Shown here piece after piece: positions 8,272 through 17,600 of a stretch of DNA of 64,000 nucleotides. This stretch comes from Microbulbifer sp. A4B17 (GTDB taxonomy: Bacteria; Pseudomonadota; Gammaproteobacteria; Pseudomonadales; Cellvibrionaceae). Where the stretch lies: the NCBI RefSeq assembly GCF_003076275.1, contig NZ_CP029064.1, forward strand, positions 2,428,501 through 2,492,500, given 5' to 3'. The notes below the pieces were generated by a model that searched no databases, was not told the DNA's origin, and saw nothing but the letters and a program-made list of their open reading frames with translations. Both the position numbers and the translations under genes were made by a program. Positions within the stretch are counted from its first letter, which is position 1, and the number at the start of each line of letters is the position of its first letter.

Positions 8272-9204
8272 CTACAATCGTTTAACGGGCCCAGGAAAAA
8301 ATCGGTTCGTTTGGCTCTGGTATGTCTTATAGTCAGGCCGCTTCTTCACAGAATAGTATTCAGCGGGTACGGCACCCGTGTAGTAGACCAGGGTCGTATA
8401 CATAATTCTGGAGGCAAACAGTAGCCCCCCACCGAGTAATAGCCAAATGGTAACTTGCCCCATCGTATCGTACAGAGCAATCCATGACGGGATCGATGCG
8501 ATGACGAGGCCGTTCCAAACCATCCATTCAGCAAAGTAATTGGGGTGTCGGCTGTAACGCCAAAGCCCCACATTACAAACCATATTTTTTTTACCTTCTT
8601 GACGCATTTTCTTCAGGAATGCTGACTTTTGAATATCCGCAACTGACTCCACTGCGAATGCGGCAAGCCAAATCATCAAGCCGGCAATTTCAAGAGGCGA
8701 AATAGACTGTACGGGGTTCATTCCGATTATAAAGGCAGGAAAAGCCAGGAAAGATGCATTGGCTAAACCCTGGACCAATACCTCAACCTGAATTAGCATG
8801 GGAATATTTTTCCGGCCTGATCTCTTCCAGCGCAGCCGCTGGTATTCATAACGAGGAAATTCGCGGTTGAGATGACCATTCTTCCACAAGCTGATAGCAG
8901 CGATTCCCATTCGCAAACCAACAAATAGATACACGGCACTGACTATAGCCTTCCGCAACCAGTAACCATCCGTGTACATCAAGGTGAGTACACCAATTAC
9001 CGCCAACCCCATGGGCCATCCGATGTCGACATAAGACATTCGCTCGGTTTTCCAGGCAGGCACGCAAACGACAAACGTAAACAACACTAATTGCGCAATG
9101 CCATTAAGCAGACTGATCTCCCTAAATTCACTACTCAATAGGAGTAGGCCCCAGCCAAGTAGAAATGGCAACATCGGCTTAACGTAACCCATAGTCTCTT
9201 TCAT
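8272..9204 (-). CDS. DUF1295 / steroid 5-alpha-reductase-like membrane enzyme
   Basis: 310 residues with about eight hydrophobic segments. The C-terminal third has the conserved block GLWRYSRHPNYFAEW of the DUF1295/isoprenylcysteine methyltransferase-like superfamily, with the RHPNYF cofactor-binding motif, and ends near PEYKTYQ-like (RPDYKTYQSQTNRFFPG). These are inner-membrane oxidoreductase or methyltransferase-like proteins with poorly known lipid substrates. GGGAG precedes the ATG. It is divergent from the GlxA-type regulator at 9462, the likely controller. Confidence 0.85.
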   Translation of the reverse strand: MKETMGYVKPMLPFLLGWGLLLLSSEFREISLLNGIAQLVLFTFVVCVPAWKTERMSYVDIGWPMGLAVIGVLTLMYTDGYWLRKAIVSAVYLFVGLRMGIAAISLWKNGHLNREFPRYEYQRLRWKRSGRKNIPMLIQVEVLVQGLANASFLAFPAFIIGMNPVQSISPLEIAGLMIWLAAFAVESVADIQKSAFLKKMRQEGKKNMVCNVGLWRYSRHPNYFAEWMVWNGLVIASIPSWIALYDTMGQVTIWLLLGGGLLFASRIMYTTLVYYTGAVPAEYYSVKKRPDYKTYQSQTNRFFPGPVKRL

Positions 9205-9461
9205 TCAAATCGCTCCCTAACGCCCTGAATCTAGGGGGGTAGATTGATTGGAACCCAGTACTGTCAATTGGCCAGTCCACACGGGATTCCATCTATCAAT
9301 GTGCTCCCATTGCTTTGCACCTGCGTTCATAGAGGTATTCGGGCAATGGTCAGAGAAGTCTGTCACTTGAGTTGATCAGCCGTAAGTGTAATGATCGACA
9401 TATTTTTGGTGATATCCGCCACTTTTGGCAGCCCAATGCTCGAGAGATAGAGTGATTTGAG

Positions 9462-10430
9462 ATGATTGTCGCAACCGTCCTGGCGTTTGATTTAGCCTTA
9501 ACCAGTTCGATTTCGGGTATCAACGATCTGTTGTACTTCGCCAGCAAGTTAAACGCACAGTCTGCAGGCGATACTGACTTTCGCATTCAAATAGCGAGCC
9601 CAGGCGGCAAGCCGGTGAGAACATTAAACAATCTGGTGTTCCCCGTTCACTGTGCCATTGAGGAAGTGGAACATAGCGATGTTTATTTGGTACCGACGAT
9701 TACCGGCAATGTGGAACAAGTGTTGGATAAAAACCCTTTAGTCGTTGAGACTTTAAGGCATGCTGGTGCAACGAACAGTCTCATTGGTGGCAACAGCTCT
9801 GGAGTGTTCTTCCTTGCGGAGGCAGGACTGCTGGATCACAAGAGCGCGACAACACATTGGACGATGGTGGATTTGTTTCGTCATCTGTACCCACTGGTAG
9901 ATCTCAAGCCAGACCAGCCAATTACGCAAGACGGCAATATTCTGTGCGATTGTGGCGGTCAAGCCTGGTTTGATCTTGGGCTATATTTGGTTGAACTCTT
10001 CTTTGGACACGATATCGCAATGAACCTTGCAAAGTTCTTTGTGATCGATATAGGCCGCTCTACACAACTGACTTACTCCCCACTCATCAGTAAAAAATAC
10101 CATAAAGATAAGGGCATAATGGCGATACAGAACTGGCTGGAAGAGCATTACTGTTCCACCATCATGATCGACCAAATTGGCGAACAATTTGGATTCTCCA
10201 ACCGGACAATGTTGCGCCGGTTCAAGCAAGCTACGGGAGCTACACCTTCTCAGTACTTACAGGAAATCCGTCTTGATGCCGCAACAAAATTGCTCGTACA
10301 GTCGAATAAATCCATACAGGAAATTACGCACGCCATAGGCTATGAAGACATCAGCTCATTCACACGCCTTTTTAAGCGGAAGAGTGGGCTGTCTCCAAGC
10401 CATTATCGCGCGCGATTCAAGCCGATTTAG
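9462..10430 (+). CDS. GlxA-type AraC family transcriptional regulator
   Basis: 322 residues with the same two-part build as the regulator at 1043. The N-terminal DJ-1/PfpI-like sensor has GGNSSGVFFLAEAGLL and a TTHW motif; its elbow residue is Ser where the first regulator has Cys. The C-terminal AraC domain has IGEQFGFSNRTMLRRFK and ITHAIGYEDISSFTRLFK. The two proteins are only distantly similar, so they are not a recent duplication. Divergent from the DUF1295 gene. Confidence 0.88.
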   Translation: MIVATVLAFDLALTSSISGINDLLYFASKLNAQSAGDTDFRIQIASPGGKPVRTLNNLVFPVHCAIEEVEHSDVYLVPTITGNVEQVLDKNPLVVETLRHAGATNSLIGGNSSGVFFLAEAGLLDHKSATTHWTMVDLFRHLYPLVDLKPDQPITQDGNILCDCGGQAWFDLGLYLVELFFGHDIAMNLAKFFVIDIGRSTQLTYSPLISKKYHKDKGIMAIQNWLEEHYCSTIMIDQIGEQFGFSNRTMLRRFKQATGATPSQYLQEIRLDAATKLLVQSNKSIQEITHAIGYEDISSFTRLFKRKSGLSPSHYRARFKPI

Positions 10431-11102
10431 TGATTCCTGAAGGGGTAGGGGGGTAGATTAAAAAATAGCGGGCGGCACTCCAGATTAAAAGTGAACAATC
10501 ATTGCTTCGTGATTGCGCCGAAGGCTGGATTTGAGTGAATCTATTCACCACCTTTTGTTAAAAGCTGCTTCATAACTTCTTTAACGTAATCAACATGCAG
10601 CCAATATAGAAAAATGCTCTGTAAGAAGATAAATAGCGATCCCACCTGACAACCAAGTGACGGTAGTTTTCTATCTATTTAGTATGACGGCGCCTGAATT
10701 TTGGGGAGAAGTTCAGACGAGAGAGAGGTCTTGGAGTTTGCAGGTTACTAATTTACAGGTCTTACTGAATTATATTCAACTGTATACAGATTTAGCCAGT
10801 TGATTATTTAATATAGAAATAGGCCATGACCCTTATTGAGAATGATTACTAACTCGCGGGTGTAGGTCTTCACCTGAATATTTTCCTTGATGTTTTATCA
10901 CGAATACAAAATCTGAATCTGCTCGCTGATAAAAAATATATATTTTAGGCGTCATCTAGCACTTAACTCTACTGTAGGTCATCTGTCTGTAGTGAATTGG
11001 CCGCCAATTAAGTCCTGCGGACTAATTTAGCTAAATAGATGATCTCTCCTGAGCTATAACTACCTGAAAATTTCATCCAGCCGATATATCGGGAGGCATA
11101 GT
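10431..11102. other. long non-coding stretch upstream of the cupin gene
   Basis: 672 bases with no supported ORF on either strand, AT-rich. It holds a Fur-box-like sequence at 10837-10851 and, 150-190 bases further on, two adjacent small hairpins (aattggccgccaatt near 10995 and agtcctgcggact near 11011). Together they would fit a promoter with a short untranslated transcript or an iron-regulated small RNA, but no U-run follows the hairpins. Confidence 0.35.
10837..10851. promoter_or_regulatory. possible Fur box
   Basis: TGAGAATGATTACTA matches most positions of the 7-1-7 Fur consensus (tgAtAATnATTaTCa). It lies 250 bases upstream of the cupin gene at 11103 and far from the siderophore genes. 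Judged by eye only. Confidence 0.35.
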
Positions 11103-11669
11103 ATGACGGATTCATCAGGTGATAGGTTAACAAGAAAGGTTATTGAGCGTTACAGCCCTAAAGACGATTACTATTTTCCAGTGCATGACGAAAAGCTGCA
11201 TTGCCCTATTTCAGACACTCAATGGGTTCCGTGGACTTTTGAACACACATGGTTTTACCCTTGCTACTTAAACTGCCATGGAAACGACATGGTTATTTTG
11301 TTTAAGTTGAAAAAGGGGCTTGGTTTACACTCCCACTATCATAGTGGATTCACCACTGCTCACACAATTCAGGGAAAGTGGATCTACAAAGAAAAGCCTG
11401 AGAATGTATTTATTCCCGGAAGTTTTGATCTTGAATACCCTGGAACTATGCATACAGTAGAAATTTTAAGTGAAGAACCTGTGTTGATGTTTGCCAGAAT
11501 TCAGGGTGGCTTTCTATTTGTTGATGATATGGAGAATGGTAATATTGAAATGTATCAAGACGCGTTTTATTTTTACTCTGAGGCAAAGGAATACTATGAA
11601 AAAAGTAATCGGGAAATGTTGAGCCATCTTCATAAAATTAGTATTGCTTCTGAAAAATCTCTTACTTAA
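11103..11669 (+). CDS. cupin protein, dihydroxyacetophenone-dioxygenase-like
   Basis: 188 residues with GGGAGG before the ATG. A cupin barrel with the metal-binding stretch GLHSHYHSGFTTAHTIQG and a second-motif His in TMHTVEIL. The WxPWTFEHTWFYPCYLN region before the barrel matches the family annotated as 2,4'-dihydroxyacetophenone dioxygenase-like or ChrR-like cupins, whose members are mostly uncharacterised. The gene stands alone after a long leader. Possible iron control rests only on the upstream Fur-like sequence. Confidence 0.7.
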   Translation: MTDSSGDRLTRKVIERYSPKDDYYFPVHDEKLHCPISDTQWVPWTFEHTWFYPCYLNCHGNDMVILFKLKKGLGLHSHYHSGFTTAHTIQGKWIYKEKPENVFIPGSFDLEYPGTMHTVEILSEEPVLMFARIQGGFLFVDDMENGNIEMYQDAFYFYSEAKEYYEKSNREMLSHLHKISIASEKSLT

Positions 11670-11840
11670 AGGGTATGCCTGGTGGTTTTAATCAGTAATT
11701 TCCATTGGTGTTCGTAATACCTCAATAGGGGGCGGTTTCTCTGAGCCCGAAGGGCAGTCGTAGATTGAATTGTTATGTTGCTACTTGCCAGTTGACGAAA
11801 AGCCAATAGCAAAGCAAATAAACATAGCGCCCCCATCCAA

Positions 11841-12212
11841 TTAACCATAGGGCTCTTCGTTCAAAGTTGGAAATTTATCTAAATAAACACCATTTTCTGC
11901 TTCTTTAGTACAGAAGAGCGGGTATTCGGACAGAAGCTCCCCTGGGTTGCTTGCGGTAAGAAGTCTTTCGGCAGCGTCAATATCACTGAATAAATTAGCT
12001 TTTTGATAGACCCTATGATGATCTGCTGCCATAAAGTGATGACCTTTGTATTCATAAGGCGAGTCATACTACTGGCTAAAGCAGCTCTTTGAGACTCCAT
12101 TCTCAGGTTTCTTGTGCCCCTAGAAAAACACGTGCTTCACTTTGTTTCCGTGATTTACGTAATCAGCTAATTCTTTTCTACTTCTAACGTTCAAGCTAAA
12201 TCCGTTTTCTAT
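11841..12212 (-). pseudogene. NADAR family gene with two in-frame TAG stops, 3' end lost
   Basis: One frame runs from about 12212 to the TAA at 11841, broken by TAG at 12122-12120 and at 12071-12069. Around the stops it reads VKHVFF*GHKKPENGVSK and SCFSQ*YDSPYEYKGHHF. In the NADAR (RibX/YbiA-like N-glycosidase) family both stops fall where Trp is conserved (FFWGH, SQWY), i.e. TGG to TAG. The expected first codon reads ATA. After LLTASNPGE the sequence no longer follows the family and ends early, so the C-terminal half is missing. A clear relic. Confidence 0.75.
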
Positions 12213-12216
12213 GGTT

Positions 12217-12272
12217 TTGACGCTTGACGCTTGACGCTTGACGCTTAACGCTTAACGCTTAACGCTTAACGC
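12217..12272. repeat. eight tandem 7-bp repeats
   Basis: Four perfect TTGACGC units (12217-12244) are followed without a break by four perfect TTAACGC units (12245-12272). On the minus strand these read GCGTTAA/GCGTCAA, so each of the first four contains GTTAAGC, the attC core of the site at 12264-12329 that they directly continue. Confidence 0.95.
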
Positions 12273-12329
12273 AGGGCGCGCGGGCCATAGTGCAGGCCGC
12301 CCAGCACGCCGTTTGTGTTTTGTTATAAC
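12264..12329 (-). repeat. attC-like site with expanded core
   Basis: On the minus strand the lipoprotein stop codon is followed eight bases later by GTTATAACAAAACAC. A GC-rich inverted repeat follows (GGCGTGCTGGGC pairing with GCCCGCGCGCC), and the site ends in GCGTTAAGC, which fits GTTRRRY exactly. Position right after a stop codon, hairpin and core make this the best attC candidate in the window. Confidence 0.6.
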
Positions 12330-12335
12330 CGTCTT

Positions 12336-12742
12336 CTAGATAGGGAGAAGCTCTTTAACCAATTTATCAATTTTCCCAGAAACCCTGCCGTGTTTGGAAA
12401 GGTCTGCTCTAGGAGCTCTATATTCGGCTCTACCAACAAGCTTGTTATTTTTGAATACATTCAAATCTGCGGTTGCAAGATATACACCCCAATGCATTCC
12501 ATAAGTTGCAGTGTATGTTGAGGTGACATCACAGTCGTGGCCTGTGGGTTTTTTAATAGTAGCCTTGTAACCGAGTTGTTCCACACTCATTTTATAGGCA
12601 TCCAAAAATGCTCTTCGAACACTTGGTTTTCAATGATGCAAATTTCGTCTCCTTTGGAGACGCTAACAGCCCTTGATACTGTTTGAGAGACACAAGCTGT
12701 CAATAACAGTACGAGGGCTCCACCAAATATGATGGTTTTCAA
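12336..12742 (-). pseudogene. Sbal_3080-like lipoprotein gene with 1-base frameshift
   Basis: A TTG start at 12742 (GGAGAG upstream) gives a lipoprotein signal ending in LLLTACVSQ and then GDEICIIENQVFEEHF. The frame then ends shortly. The rest of the family sequence continues in another frame (DAYKMSVEQLGYKATI, TSTYTATYGMHWGVYLATADL, ending KIDKLVKELLPI). The join falls at five A residues at 12604-12608; a sixth would restore FLDAYK. The whole matches Sbal_3080-type outer-membrane lipoproteins of unknown role. Either a real frameshift or a homopolymer sequencing error. Confidence 0.7.
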
Positions 12743-13035
12743 TATACTCTCCGTAGCTTCTTGTTATAGCTATTTATATAATAATCATACTGATCGCTAT
12801 TATCCTGATTACTATTTCAGAATCAATTTCTTCGCTAAAACGAAAATACTATTAAAAATCATTGGGTGAAACTTAGTTGTCACGGCCGTGCAAACTGTGA
12901 AAACGATCACTTTGACCACAATCCCATTTTTCTATAACTCTTGCCAGCTCTCGAAATAACGGTCAGGAAAACCATAAACTCGAAGCGGGTGCAAAAGGTC
13001 GATCCCCCGGCGTTGCCAGGGGATATTCACACGAC

Positions 13036-14424
13036 TTATCCTCGAATACGCCGCACCCGAAATTTGCGCCCTTTCAACTTTCCGTTCTCAATTTTCTTAA
13101 GTGCTTGTGATGCCACATTGCGCTTAATCGCAACATAGGCGGTCATGTCCAGTACGTTGATCTTGCCAACATCTTTACCGTTAATCGGGCGATCGCCGCC
13201 GGTTAGGGCACCCAGGATATCGCCGGGGCGGACCTTTTGCTTCTTGCCGCCATCGATTTGCAGGGTAGCCATCGGTGCCTGGAAAGGAGGTTCACTTAGT
13301 ATGCTGGCTGGTGGCGGTGTATCTGGATCGGATAGTGGGTCCTGGGTTAGATCCATACGAACCAGTTTGTGGCCTTCCTTCTCGGCAAAAAAGGAGTAAG
13401 CGCAACCGCGCTCACCGGCGCGGCCTGTCCGCCCTATACGATGGGTATGAACTTCCGGATCTTTGGCGATATGGAAGTTGATAACCGCATCCAGCTTGTC
13501 GATATCAAGACCGCGTGCCGCTACATCGGTGGCCACCAGAATTGAAGCGCTGCCATTGGCAAATCGAATCAGGGTTTCATTGCGCTGGCGCTGCTCCATA
13601 TCACCATGCAGGGCGAGGACATTGAAGCCAGCCTGTTTCAGATCATCGGCTACTTCATCGGTTTCGCGTTTGGTGTTGCAGAAAATCAGGGTATTGACGG
13701 GTTTATCATTGAGCAGAACACGCCGTGTCATCTCCAGGCGATCCTCGAAACTCTCAGTTCTGTAAAAGCGTTGTTCGATCACCTCGTCACTATGGGCAGA
13801 GTCAATTTTAACTATCACCGGTTTTTGCATCACTCGGGCGCTGAGCTTTTCAATTTCATCGGGATAGGTAGCGCTGAATAGTAACGACTGTCGCCCAGTT
13901 GGCACCTGCGCCAGAATAGTGTCGATAACGTCCTGGAATCCCATATCGAGCATTCGGTCGGCTTCGTCAAAGACCAGCGTATCGACATGCTCTAAGGAGA
14001 GTGTTCCTTTGCGCAGGTGTTCTTCGATGCGTCCTGGAGTACCAACGATGATATGGGCACCATGGGCCAGGGAGCCGATCTGCGGGCCGAAAGGCATGCC
14101 GCCGCAGAGAGTCAGAATCTTTATGTTGTGAATTGCCCGTGCCAGTCGGCGCAGTTCCTGCGCAACCTGGTCTGCCAATTCCCGTGTTGGGCACAGAATC
14201 AGCGATTGAATCCGAAACCGGCTGACATTGAGCCGATGCAGCACTCCCAAACCGAAAGCAGCAGTTTTACCGGAACCGGTTTTTGCCTGGGCTATCACGT
14301 CCTTGCCGTCAAGAATGATCGGAAGCGTTTTGGCCTGAACCTCGGTCATGGACTTGTAGTTGAGTGACGCCAGGTTTTTCAGCAGGGCGGGGTTTAGGGG
14401 GAGATCGGAAAAAGGTGCAGTCAA
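13036..14424 (-). CDS. dbpA: ATP-dependent RNA helicase DbpA
   Basis: 462 residues. All DEAD-box motifs are present in order: AQAKTGSGKT (I), PTRELADQV (Ia), TPGRIEEHL (Ib), VFDEADRMLD (II), LFSATYP (III), TLIFCNTKRE (IV), ATDVAARGLDID (V) and HRIGRTGRAGE (VI). The C-terminal 75 residues are the DbpA RNA-binding domain (GDILGALTGGDRPINGKDVGKI), which in DbpA targets 23S rRNA hairpin 92 during large-subunit maturation. It stands alone. A decayed copy of its 3' end lies at 3.44-3.72 kb. Confidence 0.95.
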   Translation of the reverse strand: MTAPFSDLPLNPALLKNLASLNYKSMTEVQAKTLPIILDGKDVIAQAKTGSGKTAAFGLGVLHRLNVSRFRIQSLILCPTRELADQVAQELRRLARAIHNIKILTLCGGMPFGPQIGSLAHGAHIIVGTPGRIEEHLRKGTLSLEHVDTLVFDEADRMLDMGFQDVIDTILAQVPTGRQSLLFSATYPDEIEKLSARVMQKPVIVKIDSAHSDEVIEQRFYRTESFEDRLEMTRRVLLNDKPVNTLIFCNTKRETDEVADDLKQAGFNVLALHGDMEQRQRNETLIRFANGSASILVATDVAARGLDIDKLDAVINFHIAKDPEVHTHRIGRTGRAGERGCAYSFFAEKEGHKLVRMDLTQDPLSDPDTPPPASILSEPPFQAPMATLQIDGGKKQKVRPGDILGALTGGDRPINGKDVGKINVLDMTAYVAIKRNVASQALKKIENGKLKGRKFRVRRIRG

Positions 14425-14696
14425 GGTGAATCCTGGAGTCGTTAAATATCAAATACACGTATTACACAAGCAGTAGGGAAAGTGATCGTCACCTACTTAG
14501 CCTTTGTTATCACCGCAATTTTGCAGTTTGTGTAATACAAAATTTGTATGGAATTTTAACAGTTAACCCTGAAGAAACCTATGAATCACCTTGTTCCCGT
14601 CAAAGCCTCTTCTATCCAAATTATCTTCTCGTGAGAAGAGAACTGGGGCACTGGGTAGCATAAACCCGGGGCCCCAATTTACTAACGTCAGCTTTG

Positions 14697-17600
14697 CTAT
14701 CCTTCGCGGGCCTTCCACTGATAGAAAACCCCGGGCATCACTAACAACACAAACAGCAGTGTGGTTATGGTGCCGCCCACCATTGGTGCTGCAATTCGTT
14801 TCATAACATCTGCGCCGGTGCCATCGGAAACCATGACTGGTATCAATGAAATTAACAGTGTCAGGCTGGTCATTAGCATCGGACGTATGCGGCCAGCTGC
14901 CGCTTGGGCAACAGTCGCAGTATTGCTACACTCCGAGTTATTTCCGGCGGCAGATAAGTAGTGCAACATCAATAATCCCATCTCAGCGGCGAGACCAGCC
15001 ATGGCAATCATGCCGACCCATACAGCAACGCTCAGTTTGTAGTCGAGCAGGTACAGCAGCCAGAAGGCGCCGATCAGTGCCATTGGCATGGCGGTGAGTA
15101 CAAACAGGGTGTCGGATAGCCTGCCTCGATGCAGATACAGCAGGAAACACACAGCCAACAAGGTCAGGGGCACTAACCATTGCAGGCGGGACTTGGCGCG
15201 CTCCAGGTATTGGTATTGGCCGGCCCAGGCGATACGTTGCCCGGGAATCAGATTAACCTGATCGGCAACAACCTGCTTTGCGCGATTAACATAATCTGCA
15301 ACGCCGATATCGCCCTTCAAGTCGACAAATACCAAGCCCACCAACTGCCCATCCTCATTGCGGATCATGGGCGGGCCAGTGCGGAAGTCCAGATCAGCCA
15401 GCTGGTTCAGGGGCACTTGGGAACCATCAGAGGAGGGGACCAGGATTTGTTCAAGCTGTTCAGGGGTATCCCGGTAGTCGCGGGCATAGCGCACTAACAC
15501 ATCGTAACGTTCTCGGCCTTCGATGGTCTGGGTTGCGGCCAGGCCACCAGCCGCTGCGGCGATCACATCTTCGATATCCTGAACATTCAAGCCGTGGCGA
15601 GAGGCCCGTGCGCGATCGATATCAAAGTCCAGGAAGTAACCGCCGGTTAAGCGCTCGGCGAAGACACTTCGGGTTTGTTCCGCAGTGCGCTGGTCACTGC
15701 GCAGTGCTTCTTCGATGGCCAAAGCGGTCTGTTCGATCTCCTCCAGGTTATCTCCAAACACTTTGATGCCGAGCTGGCTGCGAATGCCGGTGGCGAGCAT
15801 CTCAGTGCGGGTTTGGATGGGCATCCACCAGATATTGGGCATGCCCGGATAGCGCAGCTTTTCATCCATTTCCGCCAGCAGGTTGTCCCAAGTCATGCCG
15901 GGGCGCCACTCACTTTTAGGTTTCAGGGTGATAACGGTTTCTACCATTGAGAGTGGTGCAGGATCGGTGGCGCTATTGGAGCGGCCAATCTTGCCAAAGA
16001 CATGCTCTACTTCTGGGAAAGCTTTCAGTTCCTCGTCCATTTGTTGCAGTACCCTGCCCGCTTCGGTGACCGACATGCCGGGTAGGGCGGTAGGCATATA
16101 CAGGATGCTGCCCTCATTGAGCGGCGGCATAAATTCACCACCTAGCTTGCTAATGGGGTAGGCCACAGAAACCAGAGCTAATACCGCGAGAGTGGCTACA
16201 ACTTTGCGTTGACGCACGCAGAAGTGAATCACTGGCTGTAGTGTATGAACTAAAACGCGGGAAATCGGGTTTTCCCTGGTGCGAATTTTTCCACGCATTA
16301 GCAGTACCGCGAGCGCTGGAATCAAGGTGATTGCCAATAGGGCGGCGAAAGCCATGCTGTAGGTTTTGGTGTAGGCGAGGGGTTTGAATAATCGGCCCTC
16401 GGTAGCTTCCAGCGCGAATACCGGCAGAAATGAAACCGTGATAATAATCAGGGAGAAGAAAATACTCGGTCCGACTTCCTGCATTGCCCGAACGATTAGC
16501 GTTCTTTTCTCACCCGGAGACAATTCCTTATCGCCGTCGATTGCCAGCTTTTTGTGGATGTTATCCACCATTACCACTGCCGCATCCACCATGGCACCGA
16601 TGGCTACGGCAATACCTCCCAGTGACATAATGTTGGCGGTAAGCCCTTGTATGGACAGTGGAATAAAGGCCAGTAAAACAGCAATCGGTAGAGTGATTAC
16701 AGCTACCAATGCGGAGCGGGCGTGGAGCAGGAAAATAGCGATCACAGCGGCGACCACCAGCATCTCTTCAATCAGGGTGTTCTTGAGATTGTCGATCGCG
16801 CTATTAATTAATTGTGAGCGATCATAAGTTACTACCAGCTCAACGCCTTCCGGTAAGCCCGCACGGATTTGCTCGATACGCTCTTTAACTCTCTCAATAA
16901 CCGTGAGGGCATTTTCACCGTAGCGCATTACTACGATGCCACCTACGGTCTGGCCCTCGCCATCCAGTTCGGCAATACCGCGCTGCATTGCGGGCCCCAG
17001 GGTAATATCCGCTACCTGATCCAGAGTCACCGGAATCTTTGCTGCATTGACCCCGATTACCACCTCTTCGAGATCGTCAACGCTGCGGATATAACCCCGG
17101 CCACGCACCATATGTTCGTGGCCTGCGATCTCCAGTACCCTTCCTCCGGTGTCGTTGTTACTGCGGCGAATGGCCTCGACCACTTTGCCAAGCGGAACCT
17201 TAAACATCTGCAAGCGATGGGGGTCGATTTGGACCTGGTACTCCTTTTCGTAGCCGCCAATGGAGGCGACTTCGGCCACGCCCTCAACAGAAGTGAGCCA
17301 ATAGCGCAACTTGAAATCCTGTAGCGCGCGCAGTTCCTGCAGGTCGTTATTACCGCTTCGATCAACCAACGCGTACTGGAATACCCAGCCCACTCCAGTG
17401 GCATCCGGACCAAGCTTTGGCTGAACACCTTCCGGGAGCTGGTCGGCAACCTGGTTGAGGTACTCCAGAACCCGTGAGCGGGCCCAGTAAATATCGGTGT
17501 CGTCTTCAAAGATGGCGTAGACAAAGCTGAGTCCGAAAAAGCTCTGGCCCCGCACATATTTGACATTGGGCAGCCCTAACATTGCGGTGGAAAGTGGGTA

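Noticed and set aside
11666-11848. Minus-strand ORF of 60 codons downstream of the NADAR relic
   Set aside because: It runs into sequence resembling a worn attC (CATAACAATTC near 11770) and overlaps the relic. Another frame there reads like the end of a membrane protein, but no full gene can be assembled.
11841-12212. TAG recoding (readthrough or a non-standard amino acid) to explain the in-frame stops
   Set aside because: TAG is used as an ordinary stop by nearby genes (for example at 12336 and 31131), a TAA also occurs, and the NADAR gene is truncated as well, so decay is simpler.
12217-12272. CRISPR-like array
   Set aside because: The units are 7 bp and directly abutting, with no spacers; it is a simple tandem repeat.
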